64,000 bases of DNA from Gymnogyps californianus. Taxonomy: Eukaryota; Chordata; Aves; Accipitriformes; Cathartidae. The DNA lies in assembly GCF_018139145.2 (NCBI RefSeq), contig NC_059478.1, positions 32,115,001 through 32,179,000 of the forward strand, in the 5' to 3' direction. Shown piece after piece: positions 40,575-52,720 of the stretch (positions are counted from its first letter, which is position 1; each line of letters starts with the position of its first letter). Under the pieces are notes generated by a model. That model had not been told where the DNA came from, did no database searches, and was given only the letters and a program-made list of their open reading frames with translations. Position numbers and translations under genes: made by a program.

Positions 40575-43500
40575 ACTCCATGCTTTCAAATGTGATATCC
40601 TGCTTCACCTCTGCATGAAGTGAGTAAGAGTGGGATTTACTGGATCTTCTTATACTGCTTTTCACTTGCTTAAGGAATTACTATAGAGCAGGTTTCCCCA
40701 ACTGAGGGAGACAATGAAGAGTCAGAAGGAGCAAGTATTTTTCTTTTATTTACTGCATCAGAGCATAGTAAAAGAAGCTGGGAGTGAGAGGGCACAAGGA
40801 ACAGAGTTTCCTTAGGCTAAGTGGAAGTAAAGTAATTCACAGGTGCTCCTGCTCCCAGTTCCTCAAGGTGTGTTTTCGTAGTCGGTTCAAGTCCACCTAA
40901 GTCTGCAGCGCAGCAGAGGTGTGGCAAAGAGGTGCCACCTCATCCACCCCCAGCTTCCATGGCCTCTCCTTTTGCTCTTTGCTCCCAGTAGGGCTCATGT
41001 GGCCAGGCAGAGATCCAGGAACTGAATCTGGCTGAAAGCTGAGCTGAAATTAAAACAAAAAAATAAAAAAATTTGAGGATACAAAGGAGGAGTGGGAATG
41101 CATAGGCTGGGGGAAGAGTGGGACTCACAGCTTGAAGTGAAGGACCCTGGAACCAGATCTGTACAAGAAGACCGAAAGCTAGTCTTGAGCTAGTCTTCAG
41201 TTTGCACAGGCAAAATGCTCCTTAGAACTACAGGCACTTGTAAATGAATATCATGTCCATCTCCTCCACCCTCAATTAGTCATCGCATAACCAAGCTATA
41301 CGCATTTAGTCCTTTTCATCTTTCTTCTTGTCAAGCCCTTTAGCCTGTCCCCCTCACCTACTCATCCCACCAATCATTTTAATTAATCTCTGAATTTCTT
41401 TGAAACTAATAGTTTGTGGAATGGAGGAAAATGAGTAGGTTAGAGAGACAAGATTGTGAGTGATGGAGGTGGGGCAAAGTTAGGAGACTTTGCAAGACCT
41501 GTTGGGTTACCTCTGGGGCAGGACAGCAACACTGACTGTAAACACGGAGAAAGACTGCAGAAGTAAGGGAGGAACCACTAAAAACATTTTCCATTTTTTT
41601 AAGAATGCTGCCTGAGTAATTCAAACCCTGGATGTTTATGTGCAGCAACATATGAATGAAAGATTTTATATGATTGTCTCTAAAGTGGATAGGATGATCT
41701 CCTCTTTACCCAATAGTTATACTAGATTTCTCGCTATTATTTTTCCCATTCCCAGCTAGCTTTATAGAGGATTTCAGTGGTCACTGCAAGTGCTCAGAAA
41801 TATATTTTCAAATAAGTAATGGACTATGTATTTTTTTATTCAAACAACTGTATGTATTTTATGATTTTGGTCAAAAAACTTACCGAATAGAAGTTAACTA
41901 CATTGTCTAGAGATGAGTCTGAAAGGAACACTGGGACCTTGCTCCTCATGCTTTATAGGATGTTACGAATCTGAATGTCACACCATTAATGTCTCTGTGT
42001 TCATTATTTCTATACCATAGCATAGCCGGTACTCCAAGAAATAGAGAATTGGGCAAAGTTCCCGTCCTGTGGAGCTTACAGTCGGAAAAATCCTCTACAC
42101 ATGAAGAAGGCTGGCAGAATAGCAGTTGATCCGCAGTGGGAGCCCGAAGAGTGAAGGTAAGCAGTAGAGGAGGCACTGGAGGACGTGTGGCATATGGGAA
42201 GCAGACGGCTGCGCTCAGCATTGTGAGCTGGCAGCGTGAAAAAATTTACCATACAAATAGAAGCATACTAATGCTGAGTGGTGGGAAGGCAGAAGAACAC
42301 CTTTGAAAAGGTATTTACTGTGTTTGGGGACAAAGATCCCGCTGGAAGCATGCATTTGTTCAGAAATTACTGAGGTGTGGTTTCACTGTGGAGACCTGAA
42401 GTTAGCTTTCTGGCATTTTGATGTTTCAATAAACACGTATTAAAGTAAGTAGTGGCAACAAAATGCATTGATTTATGGTTGCCAATCATGACTGAAAGCC
42501 TCAAAATAACTGGATTTAAGCATTCAGAGCCCTTGGTAAAGTAGCTCAGTTTTGATTAGGGTCTCAGAACGGATACAAAATGCTTGGATTTTTAATTAAT
42601 AAACAATCTGGCATCCTGTCAAAGCTGGCACCTCACTCTGTCTTAGCAGCTGTTGAAGCAGTAGGCTCCTGGCAACCTGGGATAACGCAGTGCTTGCAAC
42701 AGGAGCAGGAAAGGAAGCGAGTCTGCGTGAGACCAAAAATGCCTAGTGTAAAGCACCATAGAGCTTAGGGATTTCCAGTGAGCAATCAAGCTTTCCTTCT
42801 CTATGCTGTGGGTTCAGGCTTGGACATGGACAGTGGGTTTCAGTTACTGAATGTCACCAGTGGCTGGTGGCTGACAGATGTAAGGACACTTGTCTAAATT
42901 CGAGTAATGTTCTGACAGTAGTAGCAATAAACAGAGAAAGCCTTGAACAGTGAAAGTAGGTACTGCAGGTTGCTCCTTCCCAGGGATTATAGTGGCGGAG
43001 CCTGTGGGGAAGTTTACAGAGCGCCTGCTCATGTAATTCAAATGGAAACATTCACTCTGGATGACAGTCATTTGTGTTGGAGTCATGGTGTGGGAGCAGT
43101 TAGGGTTGCCAAATAGCCAAGGAAGGCATTGTAGGGAGGAAAGGGCATGGCCTGGGTAGAACAATACCTGAAAGCACAAGCGGAGTTAAAGACTTCAGTT
43201 TTGGAGAAGATGCTACTAAACTGCTACTCTTCCTCACTCTCTTCTGATTAATAATAAACAACATGATCTCTGATCACAGCTGATGTATCACACAGCGACT
43301 GCGTAGCTGTTCCCCACTGGTCTGGGCAGCCCTGTCCCCTCACGGGATGGAAATGTCCCGGTCTTGTCCACAGCAATCCCTTAGGACTTCCATAGGAGAA
43401 GAACCAGGATACTGGAAACTCTCAAAACTGCTGTTCTTTCCTCTTTTCTTCAGTAAAAATTGTATGCAGTTGCCAACACTGCAGTGTCTATATGTTCCCT

Positions 43501-44529
43501 TGTTTCAGAATGAAGCAGAGATGGCAAATTTAGTCCAGAATCAGTATTGATCCCTACCTCAGATCTTGGTTTTTTACAATGGGTTCAGGAGCACTGTTCA
43601 CATGGGTGCTAGAGGAAGTACTGCATGAACAGCCGGCAGTGCATTTGGTAGACGCGTTGGTCAGCTCACAGGACTGTTTACACAGTCTGTTGAGAACATA
43701 TGAAACATATAAAAAGCCATAACATTTGAATATATTAGAAACAAGTTCATGAGATCAAGGAAAATTTTTAGGATAAAAGGACAATAATAAAGCAAAGGCC
43801 TAAGGGCTGTGATGGCTGCTAATTGAAATTCAGATTTTTTTTAAATTTTACTTTCCCCCCCTTTTTTTTTTTTTTTTAGAGAGCACAACTAGAAAGACAT
43901 TCCAAAAATGGCTGTATGGTATTTAGAGATCTGCGTACCAGCTGCACTGTGCACATATTTGCAGAGGCTTCTGTTCAGCTAAGAATGGGCTGTGGACTCA
44001 GGTAAGTCATGTGAGAGAGGTTAAGCACGCGTGTTTTGTAAGAGCTAATGGTACAACTTAGCCTTGTTCTATATAAGCATGTTTTGTGCTGATGTTTTCC
44101 AGTTATTGCGTTCCTTACAGTCAGTATAGGAAAAGGTGTGTGGCTGGCAAAACTGCAAGCCCGGACAAAGCAGTTCTGGGTGTGGATGCTTACAGCCTAT
44201 TGCCAGGTGCTTCAAATAGGCATTTATGTCAAAGATCTGAGGTCAATTCAATGATAGCCAGCTTCAGCCCTAGATTATTACATAAATATTAATAAGAACA
44301 GTGGTGTATTTCACATTTGTGTTATTGGTCTGCAAAGTATTTACCTAACCCTGTAGCAGTAGTGGTGGGGAATATATATCCCTTCAAGACAACCAAGAGA
44401 ATTTACAAAGTGAAGCAAAAATTTGTTCACCTCTTTAATGTAACCTTGTGAGTTTAATGAGAAGTAATCTTATTTTCTGTATACCAGTAGAGAAAAACAG
44501 GAGAACAGAATAAACTCAAATGGGATAGA

Positions 44530-44700
44530 ACTGCAGTCTTCCCTGGTTTTGCCTCCCTGCTGAATGACCCTTAATCACTTTTTGCATCTCTGTGGCTTGG
44601 TTTCCTTGCCTGTAAAATGGGTGTAATGAGACTGAAGTTCTAGTAAAGCATGCAGATCTGTGGGGAATAAGTGCTGTACAAGTGGTATGAACTGTTTTTA
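44530..44700 (+). mobile_element. ancient MIR SINE
   Basis: TGGCTTGGTTTCCTTGCCTG followed by TAAAATGGGTGTAATGAGAC and an AAGTGCTGTAC end is the MIR 3' half (cctcagtttcctcatctgtaaaatgggnataat...). The 5' part (AATGACCCTTAATCACTTTT) also fits. It is old and immobile. Confidence 0.8.
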
Positions 44701-45124
44701 TTTAAAAAAATGTGTTAAGGAAAAAGGTACAGAAAAGGAATGGAATTTCATCTGCAAGAAGATCTAGGAGTAACTTATTGGTATAAAATATTTGTTACTG
44801 GCCCCATTTGCTTTTAGAATATCAACCATTGACATTTTTATTGGTTCATCAGCTTTGTAATGCATTTTGAATCTGACCCACGACTGTGTAGAGCATATAC
44901 TGGCACTTAGATTTACGCCATTTTCACTCTCTGGTCACTCTCTGACATTTTGACCAAATATCTTCCAGTTGCTATGGGCCTCCTTTTTTGGAGAGATTTT
45001 GGTTGGTTGTTTGTTTTTTTTTCCTTTACATTTAGAGTCTCTGCTGTGAGAGGCTCTGACAATGATTTGGAGTTGTTAATGTCAAAAATGCTGTGTAGGA
45101 GGAAGTATTACATGTCAGCTTCCC

Positions 45125-45185
45125 AGAAGCGGGAAGCTGAGGCACAGCGACCGGCACCGCTCCAGATTCACACAGATAGTTTCTT
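45125..45185 (-). mobile_element. possible MIR fragment, antisense
   Basis: GGGAAGCTGAGGCACAGCGA and, after a diverged stretch, TTCACACAGATAGT resemble the antisense MIR order (gaaactgaggcacagagagg ... ggtcacacagatagt). It is short, so the call is tentative. Confidence 0.4.
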
Positions 45186-45749
45186 TAAAGAAAAAGCCTT
45201 GATACTTAGTCCAAAACTTTGACAAGAAGGTGATAACGTGAAACACAGGAACTCTTCTGCATTATACACCCCTTGGGGAAGAGGGCGAGTGCAACAACCA
45301 CTCCCTCCTCACAGGAGTGGGTATTGCTGGTCCTGGGGAGGTGAAGCTTACAGCCCCCTTGGACACTTCCACCCAATAAATCTGCACCTAAGCTTTCTTG
45401 CCTGTTTTTACACATATGTTAAATTTTAAAATGCTATACATATAGCAATATTTTTTGAGGAAAACCAAGGAGCGCTTTTTCACAGATGTAAATCAGCACC
45501 ATTCACAATGTCCCCAAGTGCTTTCGGCAGGCACTGCTGACAAAAGAGGCAGTCCTGCCCTCTTCCTGCTCCCACGCTGTCCCCTCCCTTGCACTGACAC
45601 AGCCATGAGGTGACGTGTGTTGGGAAATACATCCCGTTCAAATCTATCCCAGCAAAAACCTGAATGGCTGGGGAGAGAGGCATTTGCTTCTTTTCAGGGT
45701 GTCACCAGCATATCCCAGATTAAAGTCCTTGTGGAACCACCATGTTAGT

Positions 45750-45824
45750 GCAATTCACTGGTCTCCGTGAAAGCCAGGAGCTCCGCTCGTTTGTCCCGAC
45801 AGCTCCTGGCTAAAAGAGAATTGC
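45750..45824. repeat. nested inverted repeat (hairpin-forming)
   Basis: AGCCAGGAGCT (45772-45782) and AGCTCCTGGCT (45801-45811) are perfect 11-bp reverse complements around an 18-nt loop. An outer pair, GCAATTC (45750-45756) and GAATTGC (45818-45824), is also perfect. The transcript could fold into a hairpin with an asymmetric internal loop. Confidence 0.85.
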
Positions 45825-47993
45825 GCTGCAGCTGGAAACTCAATCAAGCGAGTTTCAAAACATTTCATTCATACATGGTCCTCAGTTGATTCTTAATACA
45901 CCTTTACTATAGTCGGTAGTGCTTCATAAGCCTTGTCAACATTGCAGTCGAACAAAGGCTCGTCTCAAGACTTTGTGTTGTGTAAATAAACCTTGTGCCT
46001 AGCAGGGTGTCACTGAGTTAATGTAAAGCCTGAAAAGGGGAGGGCGTGGGAGCAGCATGCCAGTGTTAACATTCTGTTTTCTGCACAGGATTGCAACAGG
46101 ATTGCGACAGCCCAGCCTATCTGAGCTGCTGCACGTACCGTAAACATGTCTCTGCACTTGGATTTGATATGGGTGGTGATAGAACAATATACCTTTCTGG
46201 GAAGTGGCAATGGACAGCAAGATTTTGTTTTAAGGAAATTCCCAATAAACAATAGCAGTTTTCTTAGAGTGCTGATGCTTTCCAGGTGGCCCACCAGACA
46301 GCCAAACAAAGGAAATATATATGGCAGCATTCACTCAAGGGTTAAAGTTTCAGGGTAAGGAGGGGGAATGTTGAAAATCCCATGAACTTTAGTAGTTATG
46401 CTTATATCTTTGTGGTAGCTCTGACTCCTTTTTTTGCTTCTCACAGATCAGTAATCAGGGGACAATTGACAGGAATAACCCCCCTGGTAAAAATATACAA
46501 CTGTTTTTGAAACAAACGGCATTTCATATGCAAAGCTGTCTGGTAAAGTGCATGCTCAGGGTGCTTTTTCAGGCCTCATGGGAAGTTTTACAAAGAGCAA
46601 GCTACCTTTTAACAAGTGCTTTTCTGTTAGTTTCAAAATCCTCTGTTGCTTTTTTTCTAGAATGATTTTCCCACAAAAGGCGATACAAACTGTAAGGAAA
46701 GTCTCTGTAGAGCTTACTGCTCCCCCTACCCACTTCTGTCCTTCCCTCCTCCCCCAAACACTGGGAGCTCTCAAAAACATTTTAGTATCCTGGAGATTAA
46801 AACCAGTGTCTTTAATATGTATTTGTCTTGTAATAGCTCTGACTTTCACCGCCTTGTCCTCGCCTTTATTGGGAGTACATGTGTGAGCACTCCCTCTCAT
46901 GTTGTTTATACGCTCACTGTCAGGTTCAATAAGCAGTTTCTTAGCGGGGCACCTTCCCACGTGAAGGAAATGTTTCCAGTTCTTGTCTTAGCTCTTGCTT
47001 CCTCCATGTGCAGTGTCTTGACAAGGCACAGCAGAGAACAACAGAAATGAGTATCAGCGGTATCAGTAAATCTTAGCTGATAAATGGAAATTAGCTCTAG
47101 AACCTCATGAATCTACTGGCAGCTTAGATGTAGGGCAGCTGTTTACAGGGCATTTTATAGGTGTTCCAGTTATGTGAGTTTTGCATAGTGCCTATTTTAA
47201 GTTTAGGCATTTTATTAATAGTGGATCTAGAAAATTTTAGAACTGTAGTACATCAATGCACCTCTTAGGTAACACTGAAAAGAATGTGGTAATCTGTTTA
47301 AGGATTCTCTATGTAAATAGCGATATTGCTAAAGAGAATAATTTACAAAATGTAAATGTGAATAATTGCTCCTAAGACAAATTGGCAAGCAGCTGTATAG
47401 AAATTAGAAATTTAACTAGTTTTATACCATGGGTACTAAATCATACTGGTGGAGTCTCAGGTCTAGCCAAGTGAATGGCAAACCCACAGCTAACTTGTAG
47501 GACCAAGGATTTCCCCTTCATGAATGGGCATAGATAAGTAAAATTTCCCAGAGCAGAAAAACACGTTATAGAAGTGGCCAGATTTTCAGCTTTGAAGTAG
47601 AAGAGATACTTTCATTTTCAGTATCTCCGTTAGAGCTTCTTTTTGCAAGACCAGGAGTGTTAACTCTTGTGTCTGAGCCAAAATTCCAACCTAAGCAGAA
47701 TGTACTCATCTAAATTTCCCTTTTGGTTTCATTTGGACAAGGTATTCTTTGGTGTAGTGTTGCTGTGTACTGTTACAGCAGTTGCTGTGTTGGGAGCTTG
47801 GGAAGGCGCCCGCATGGAAGAGGTTACATAAAAACTAGACCATTATAAGCTCAGTGAAACCCCTGAGTGTGGTGATTAAAAAGAGAAAGCGATTAGGGAA
47901 AACACATCAAAGAGTCTCAGTGAGAGTCCTAAAAGGAAAAATACTGATTATATTTGTTTTGATTTTGTCTTACATGAAGTAAAAGATGTGTGG

Positions 47994-48157
47994 TGTGTCC
48001 TGGGTCGCCACCCTAAGGGGTGTGTACTTAAAGACAACAGAATCAGACTCCAAGACTTCAGTGTGGTTTATTTTGGTTGCAGGGCTGGGAAGATAAGATA
48101 TAATTGTACCATATACATAGTGGTGCTATCAATCTGATAGATTATACTTCCCATACA
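47994..48157 (-). mobile_element. possible short LTR (endogenous retrovirus or other LTR element)
   Basis: On the minus strand the segment begins TGTATGGG after a purine-rich stretch. It holds a TATAAT-like box and an AATAAA (TTTATT on + at 48067-48072) followed by an ACTGAAGTCTTGGAGTCTGA region like avian R-U5 sequence, and it ends near GCGACCCAGGACACA. TG...CA termini, poly(A) signal and order fit a solo LTR. No target-site duplication is evident, and adjacent sequence shows no recognisable gag, pol or env. The boundaries are guesses. Confidence 0.4.
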
Positions 48158-49678
48158 CCCCTGGCCACCTTGCCTACCCTCTGCCTGCTAATCTGTTTCT
48201 AGCAGGATAACTCCTAGCTTTCTGACCTTTCAAGAAACTTTCAACTACGATTTTTAAAACAGTCACAAAAATGTTTTTCTTTCTCCAAATGGGCAATTCT
48301 TCTCTCTGATGAAAGCAGTCAGAGGCATGAGATGGGTAACATTGATTACTAAAGCTGGTGTGCAAGTCCAGGTTCAATAAATTGTGAATCTTAGGGGCTG
48401 AAAATTGTTTAGAATTCCATTCTGGGTCTGGGAATAAGAGTCGACATTTATTGATAGTCCTGTTGTTCACACTCCACCAGATTCTAATACTGTTATTTTA
48501 GAACAATGTTAGATTCATTTTTTAAAGTTTGTTAGACTTGGTCTGCCCTGGGAACCATGTTAGAAAAGGTTTGAACTAATAAAATACGCAAAATGTGGTT
48601 TTAGGGCTCTCCTTTAATGTGGAAAGGGGAAGAAAGGCTTTAGTCGGTTATAGCAAATCCAGTAAGGGAACTGTTTACTTAATGCTTTCACAGTTATTTT
48701 TTTTAATGTGCCTTTTCAGAGCTTTTCACCTGTGTTTATTTATGTGGACTAGCATATTAAATAATGTTTTCTACTGAGAGGTGTTTTTCAGTTGTTACTC
48801 TGACTTGAGTAGTTACAGTCATTTTCTTTCTGGCACACTGGTATAGTAGATCCCAAAAAGCTAAAGAAAAATAACTGAACAGGACTTTGGAAATGGGGGA
48901 ATATAAAATATAATCCCTATAGACTTAGAATTTAGGTAGGAAGATCTCATCTGAGTTTATTTTCCCATGAATATATCTAGCACATATAAATTGATGTGGC
49001 ATTAAGAATATCAGATTCTTGTTTGATATGGCTTGTATACATTGTGTGACTTTTTTACTTGAGTGATGCAGCCATCCTAAGAAAATGGAAGGCAACAAAG
49101 CGTTCATACTGTCCTACTGAGAATGTCATCTCTCATCCCAAGTCCATGTAGTACTTGTGTGGAACATAAAAACACATACAATAGGTGCATTTATCTGAAA
49201 ATGGCAGAAAAAAAGTGCCGCTTCCCATCTCAGGAGTTCCAGTGCTTCCGTGGCTGCCTCATGTTGATAATTGTTTTAGGACTTTTTTTTTCGCATCAGG
49301 ACAGACACTGGCCATAGTGCATATTATTTTCCTACATCAACAAAAATAATCTTAAAAAATGCAAGGTATAGGAACATATTCTCTTTGTGCCAGTTAGGTG
49401 ATACGTTGACTTTGCTGGTTATGCATATTTGGCTTTGGCCTTTTTGGAGCCTTCCCAAGTTTGGGTCCAAGCTGCTGAAGAAATTGTTTTGTACTTTATG
49501 CATTTGTGTATAAACAAGAGGTTGCTTGGAACAAAACGTTCTAGGTGAAAGATCCTTGCATTTTCCTTATATCCTTCTGCCATCTTCATTTGGTGACATG
49601 CTGTAAAATCCACCTGTTCTCCTGGCTCATTTGGGACCCTGGAGAGCTGTAGATGAATGATCCAAACATGAGAAACAG

Positions 49679-49714
49679 AATGGAGAATGGGTGTAGAATG
49701 GAGAATGGGTGTAG
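49679..49714 (+). repeat. perfect 18-bp tandem duplication
   Basis: AATGGAGAATGGGTGTAG occurs twice, back to back and without a mismatch. This indicates a recent local duplication. Confidence 0.95.
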
Positions 49715-52140
49715 ACAGCAACGCTTTCCTTCAGACCTTAAAGGCTAAGAGAATTTTTTCTCTGTCTGGGATGTCCTGCTCTTGTGCATTAGGTAGATTG
49801 ACTTTTTGTTCAGATCAGGAGTCTAACCTTTTTTCCCTTCTTAAAAGATATATAAAGAAGTCACTCTGTTTATATTAACAGTGGACCTAGATTCATTTAG
49901 TTTTGATCTGATCCTCACAAAACATCAGATCTGTTTGCAAAGCTAATAGAAGGGTAATGGCAAGAGCAGCAGTGTCAAATGCTTTTTTTTTTCTTCTTTT
50001 TTTTTCTCCTTAATATCAAAGCTAAAAATGTGGTCTTGATTTATATGCAGGATTACTGATTTGTATACTGTTAAAGCTATATAATAATACATCTAAAGCC
50101 TAGCAGAGTTTATAAACACAGAAAAAGTATGTAACTTAATAGTTATTTGTGCTGAATCTTTTTTTCCCCGCATACTCTGTCCTACCTTTGTTACTCAGGG
50201 CACTAATGCTGCATTAATGTAAGCAGCAAACAGCTGCATTTATCTTCATTTTATTCTTCCAAGTCACAGCAACATGCTGGAACGAAAGCCATTGTCTATA
50301 GCAAACCTTCTTAAGTCTTTTAAGGGCATCCATCTGGGTAGACTTTGTGGTTACAGAAGGGCTGATGCTGTAAGTATTCATTCCACTAATGGTCTCATTG
50401 ATTTTTATTTACACTCTTTGTAGGTTGCACAGAGTCTCAGTTTGAGTAAGAATTGCAGAATATATGCTGAATTCAAGAATTACAGGCATATGTTAAAGTA
50501 AAACAAGGTTTCTATATCTGTCTTTAGGACGCTTAATCGAAGCGGTGGCTCAGAAGTAGACTGTTCAGTCTTGAGCGAAGCAGATGAGAAGTGGAATTGG
50601 TAAGCACTGTTAAAAACCAGGTGCATAAGTTTGAAAATGTTGATCCAAATCACATTATTATAAGTAGTAGGGAAATGTCATGACTTACTGAGATTAAACA
50701 AAGACCTGCTTAGAATCTTGTGACTTCAGCTCACAAATGGATTTCATCACTCATTACAGCTGCATAAACAAATGCATGTGGTATATATATGTTTTGTTTT
50801 TGGAAGTTGTTGTTTTTAAAATCCCCTCAGAGTTCTTTTAATTGCTCCTAATGAGCCAACGTTCCCTAGTTCTGGAGCAATGCCTCGTGTACCTGAGCAG
50901 CATAGCACAGTCATTGCTTTTAAGGGAATAGTTTGCCTGCTTTTCTCCCTTTCTGGCAGCTGAACTGCTTTGGCAAGCAAGTTATTTTAAAGGAGACATT
51001 TTCAATAGGAAACCTGATGTCAAAACTTTTATTCTTTTTATGAAAGTAGTCTTACCCTGGTGCTCCTTTGGAGCTATAGAAATGTAATCCCAGCCCAATC
51101 AACAATTGGAGAAAGTCTTATGCAATGTCTGAGCTCATACCGAATAAGTTTGTCACGTATCTAGCTATTTTTCAGCTGTTTAATGTAATTTTTCATGTTG
51201 TCTGTGGCCTTGTTTCTCCTGATGGGCCTCTCATAAGGAATCCTAGAAACGGATGCCCTGTGATTATCCATGGGTAATGAGTACTTCCCCCATGTTTTCT
51301 TGCCCAATATGTTGCAAGTGGGATGTAGCAAGATTAATCAAAGTTTTGGTCTTCCTGCTGCGATTATTACCTGAAGGCACTAATGATGGCAGTAGTTCGT
51401 GATGTAGAGCAGACACTTGTCTGTGGATTTAAAAAGTAGTACAGATCAAAACTACCAAGCCATTCTCATATCTCTAGGTTAAAAGTTGCTGCTTTTAGTT
51501 AAACCTGTACTATTCAGCATCTGAAGGCAGGCAGTTATCAAAGTTTAACCTCAAGAAACTAAGATGGCAAAATGTATGAGTAATTCTTTGAATTTCAGTA
51601 TGCCATTTCGTATTCAGAACTGGGATGCTCTATTATTCCTGGATGGGTAGTGTCTCATTTTAATGTTACATTGTAAATTATTTTTTTAACCATATCTAAA
51701 GGAAAATTACTTTTTTTTTTTTTTTGCTAAAGAAAAATATTCAAGGATACTGCATTTTTGTTGCCATTTTCTGAGAAAGATTTAAAAATCAAATTTAAAA
51801 ATTGATATTGTTGGGGAAAAATTGTACTTTTTTCCTATTTTACTCACAGCCTCCTCTTTTCACTTCTAAAAACTAGAGTCAGGAAAGTAAAAAGAGCAAC
51901 AATATGGGACAGTTCATGGTCAGGGTGCTTGCACATATATCCTATATAGATGGATTTGGCCTGAAGTGGTTTAGTTTGTTTTGCTCCCTAGAAAAATAAA
52001 ACAGGTAATAAAAAGAAATGTAACTTAAACTGAATAAAACTAAAATCTTTTTGCTTTTCTGTCAAGCAGCCTTAATTTTTAGGCAACTGGGGAGGAGCCT
52101 TAATCACGTGTGTTCCTAAAGCTTGTTTAAACAAATTGCT

Positions 52141-52188
52141 GAGTGTCTGAGTCTTTGAGTGTCCGAGACTTTGAGTGTCCCACCCCTT
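52141..52188 (+). repeat. three tandem 16-bp units
   Basis: GAGTGTCTGAGTCTTT, GAGTGTCCGAGACTTT and GAGTGTCCCACCCCTT follow one another. The third is partly degenerate. Confidence 0.85.
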
Positions 52189-52417
52189 CTGTTAAAGTCT
52201 TCAGAAAATCCAGTTGCTCATCACCTCTGAAAACCTGCCCTCTTACGTAGCTAAAAAGATGCCTGACATTAGAGACTTGCGCTCCAAAATGTTGCCTTGA
52301 ATGCCTTAAAATGTCACATTAAAATCAAGTACGGTTCACCCACAAACCATCTGGCTTTACAGATCTGAAAACGATCTTTCAATTAATTAAGCTTCTCTGC
52401 TTCCTAATAAGCCCTAT

Positions 52418-52720
52418 TTGAAATGCTCGGAGCCTGGAGACGCCGGGGCTGTAGGTCTGCACCGAGCAGGAGCGTGGCTGTGGCCAAGGGTCCCCCCGGC
52501 CGGTGGCGGGCCAAGCCTTGCTGGGGAGCCCTGCCTCGCCTTACCTTGCTGCGCTGGCTGTGCAGCTCCCAGTACCGGGCTGGGGAAATACCTGGCTTTC
52601 TCCTTATAAGGCCAGCGAGCTGCTGCGGGAGCCCTGTTCCTGCCCCAGCGCTTCCCGGCTCTGCTCAGCCACAGTCCTAAAAAGGCAGTTCCTTGCTCCC
52701 ACTTCCCACAGCTGAGCTCC
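52418..52720. promoter_or_regulatory. isolated GC-rich island with CArG box
   Basis: About 300 bp of GC-rich sequence with many CpGs stands alone in AT-rich surroundings, 16 kb upstream of JUN. It contains CCTTATAAGG (52602-52611), a perfect consensus SRF-binding CArG box and palindrome. Such a block may be an orphan promoter or an enhancer. Short open frames inside it show no protein family. Confidence 0.5.
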
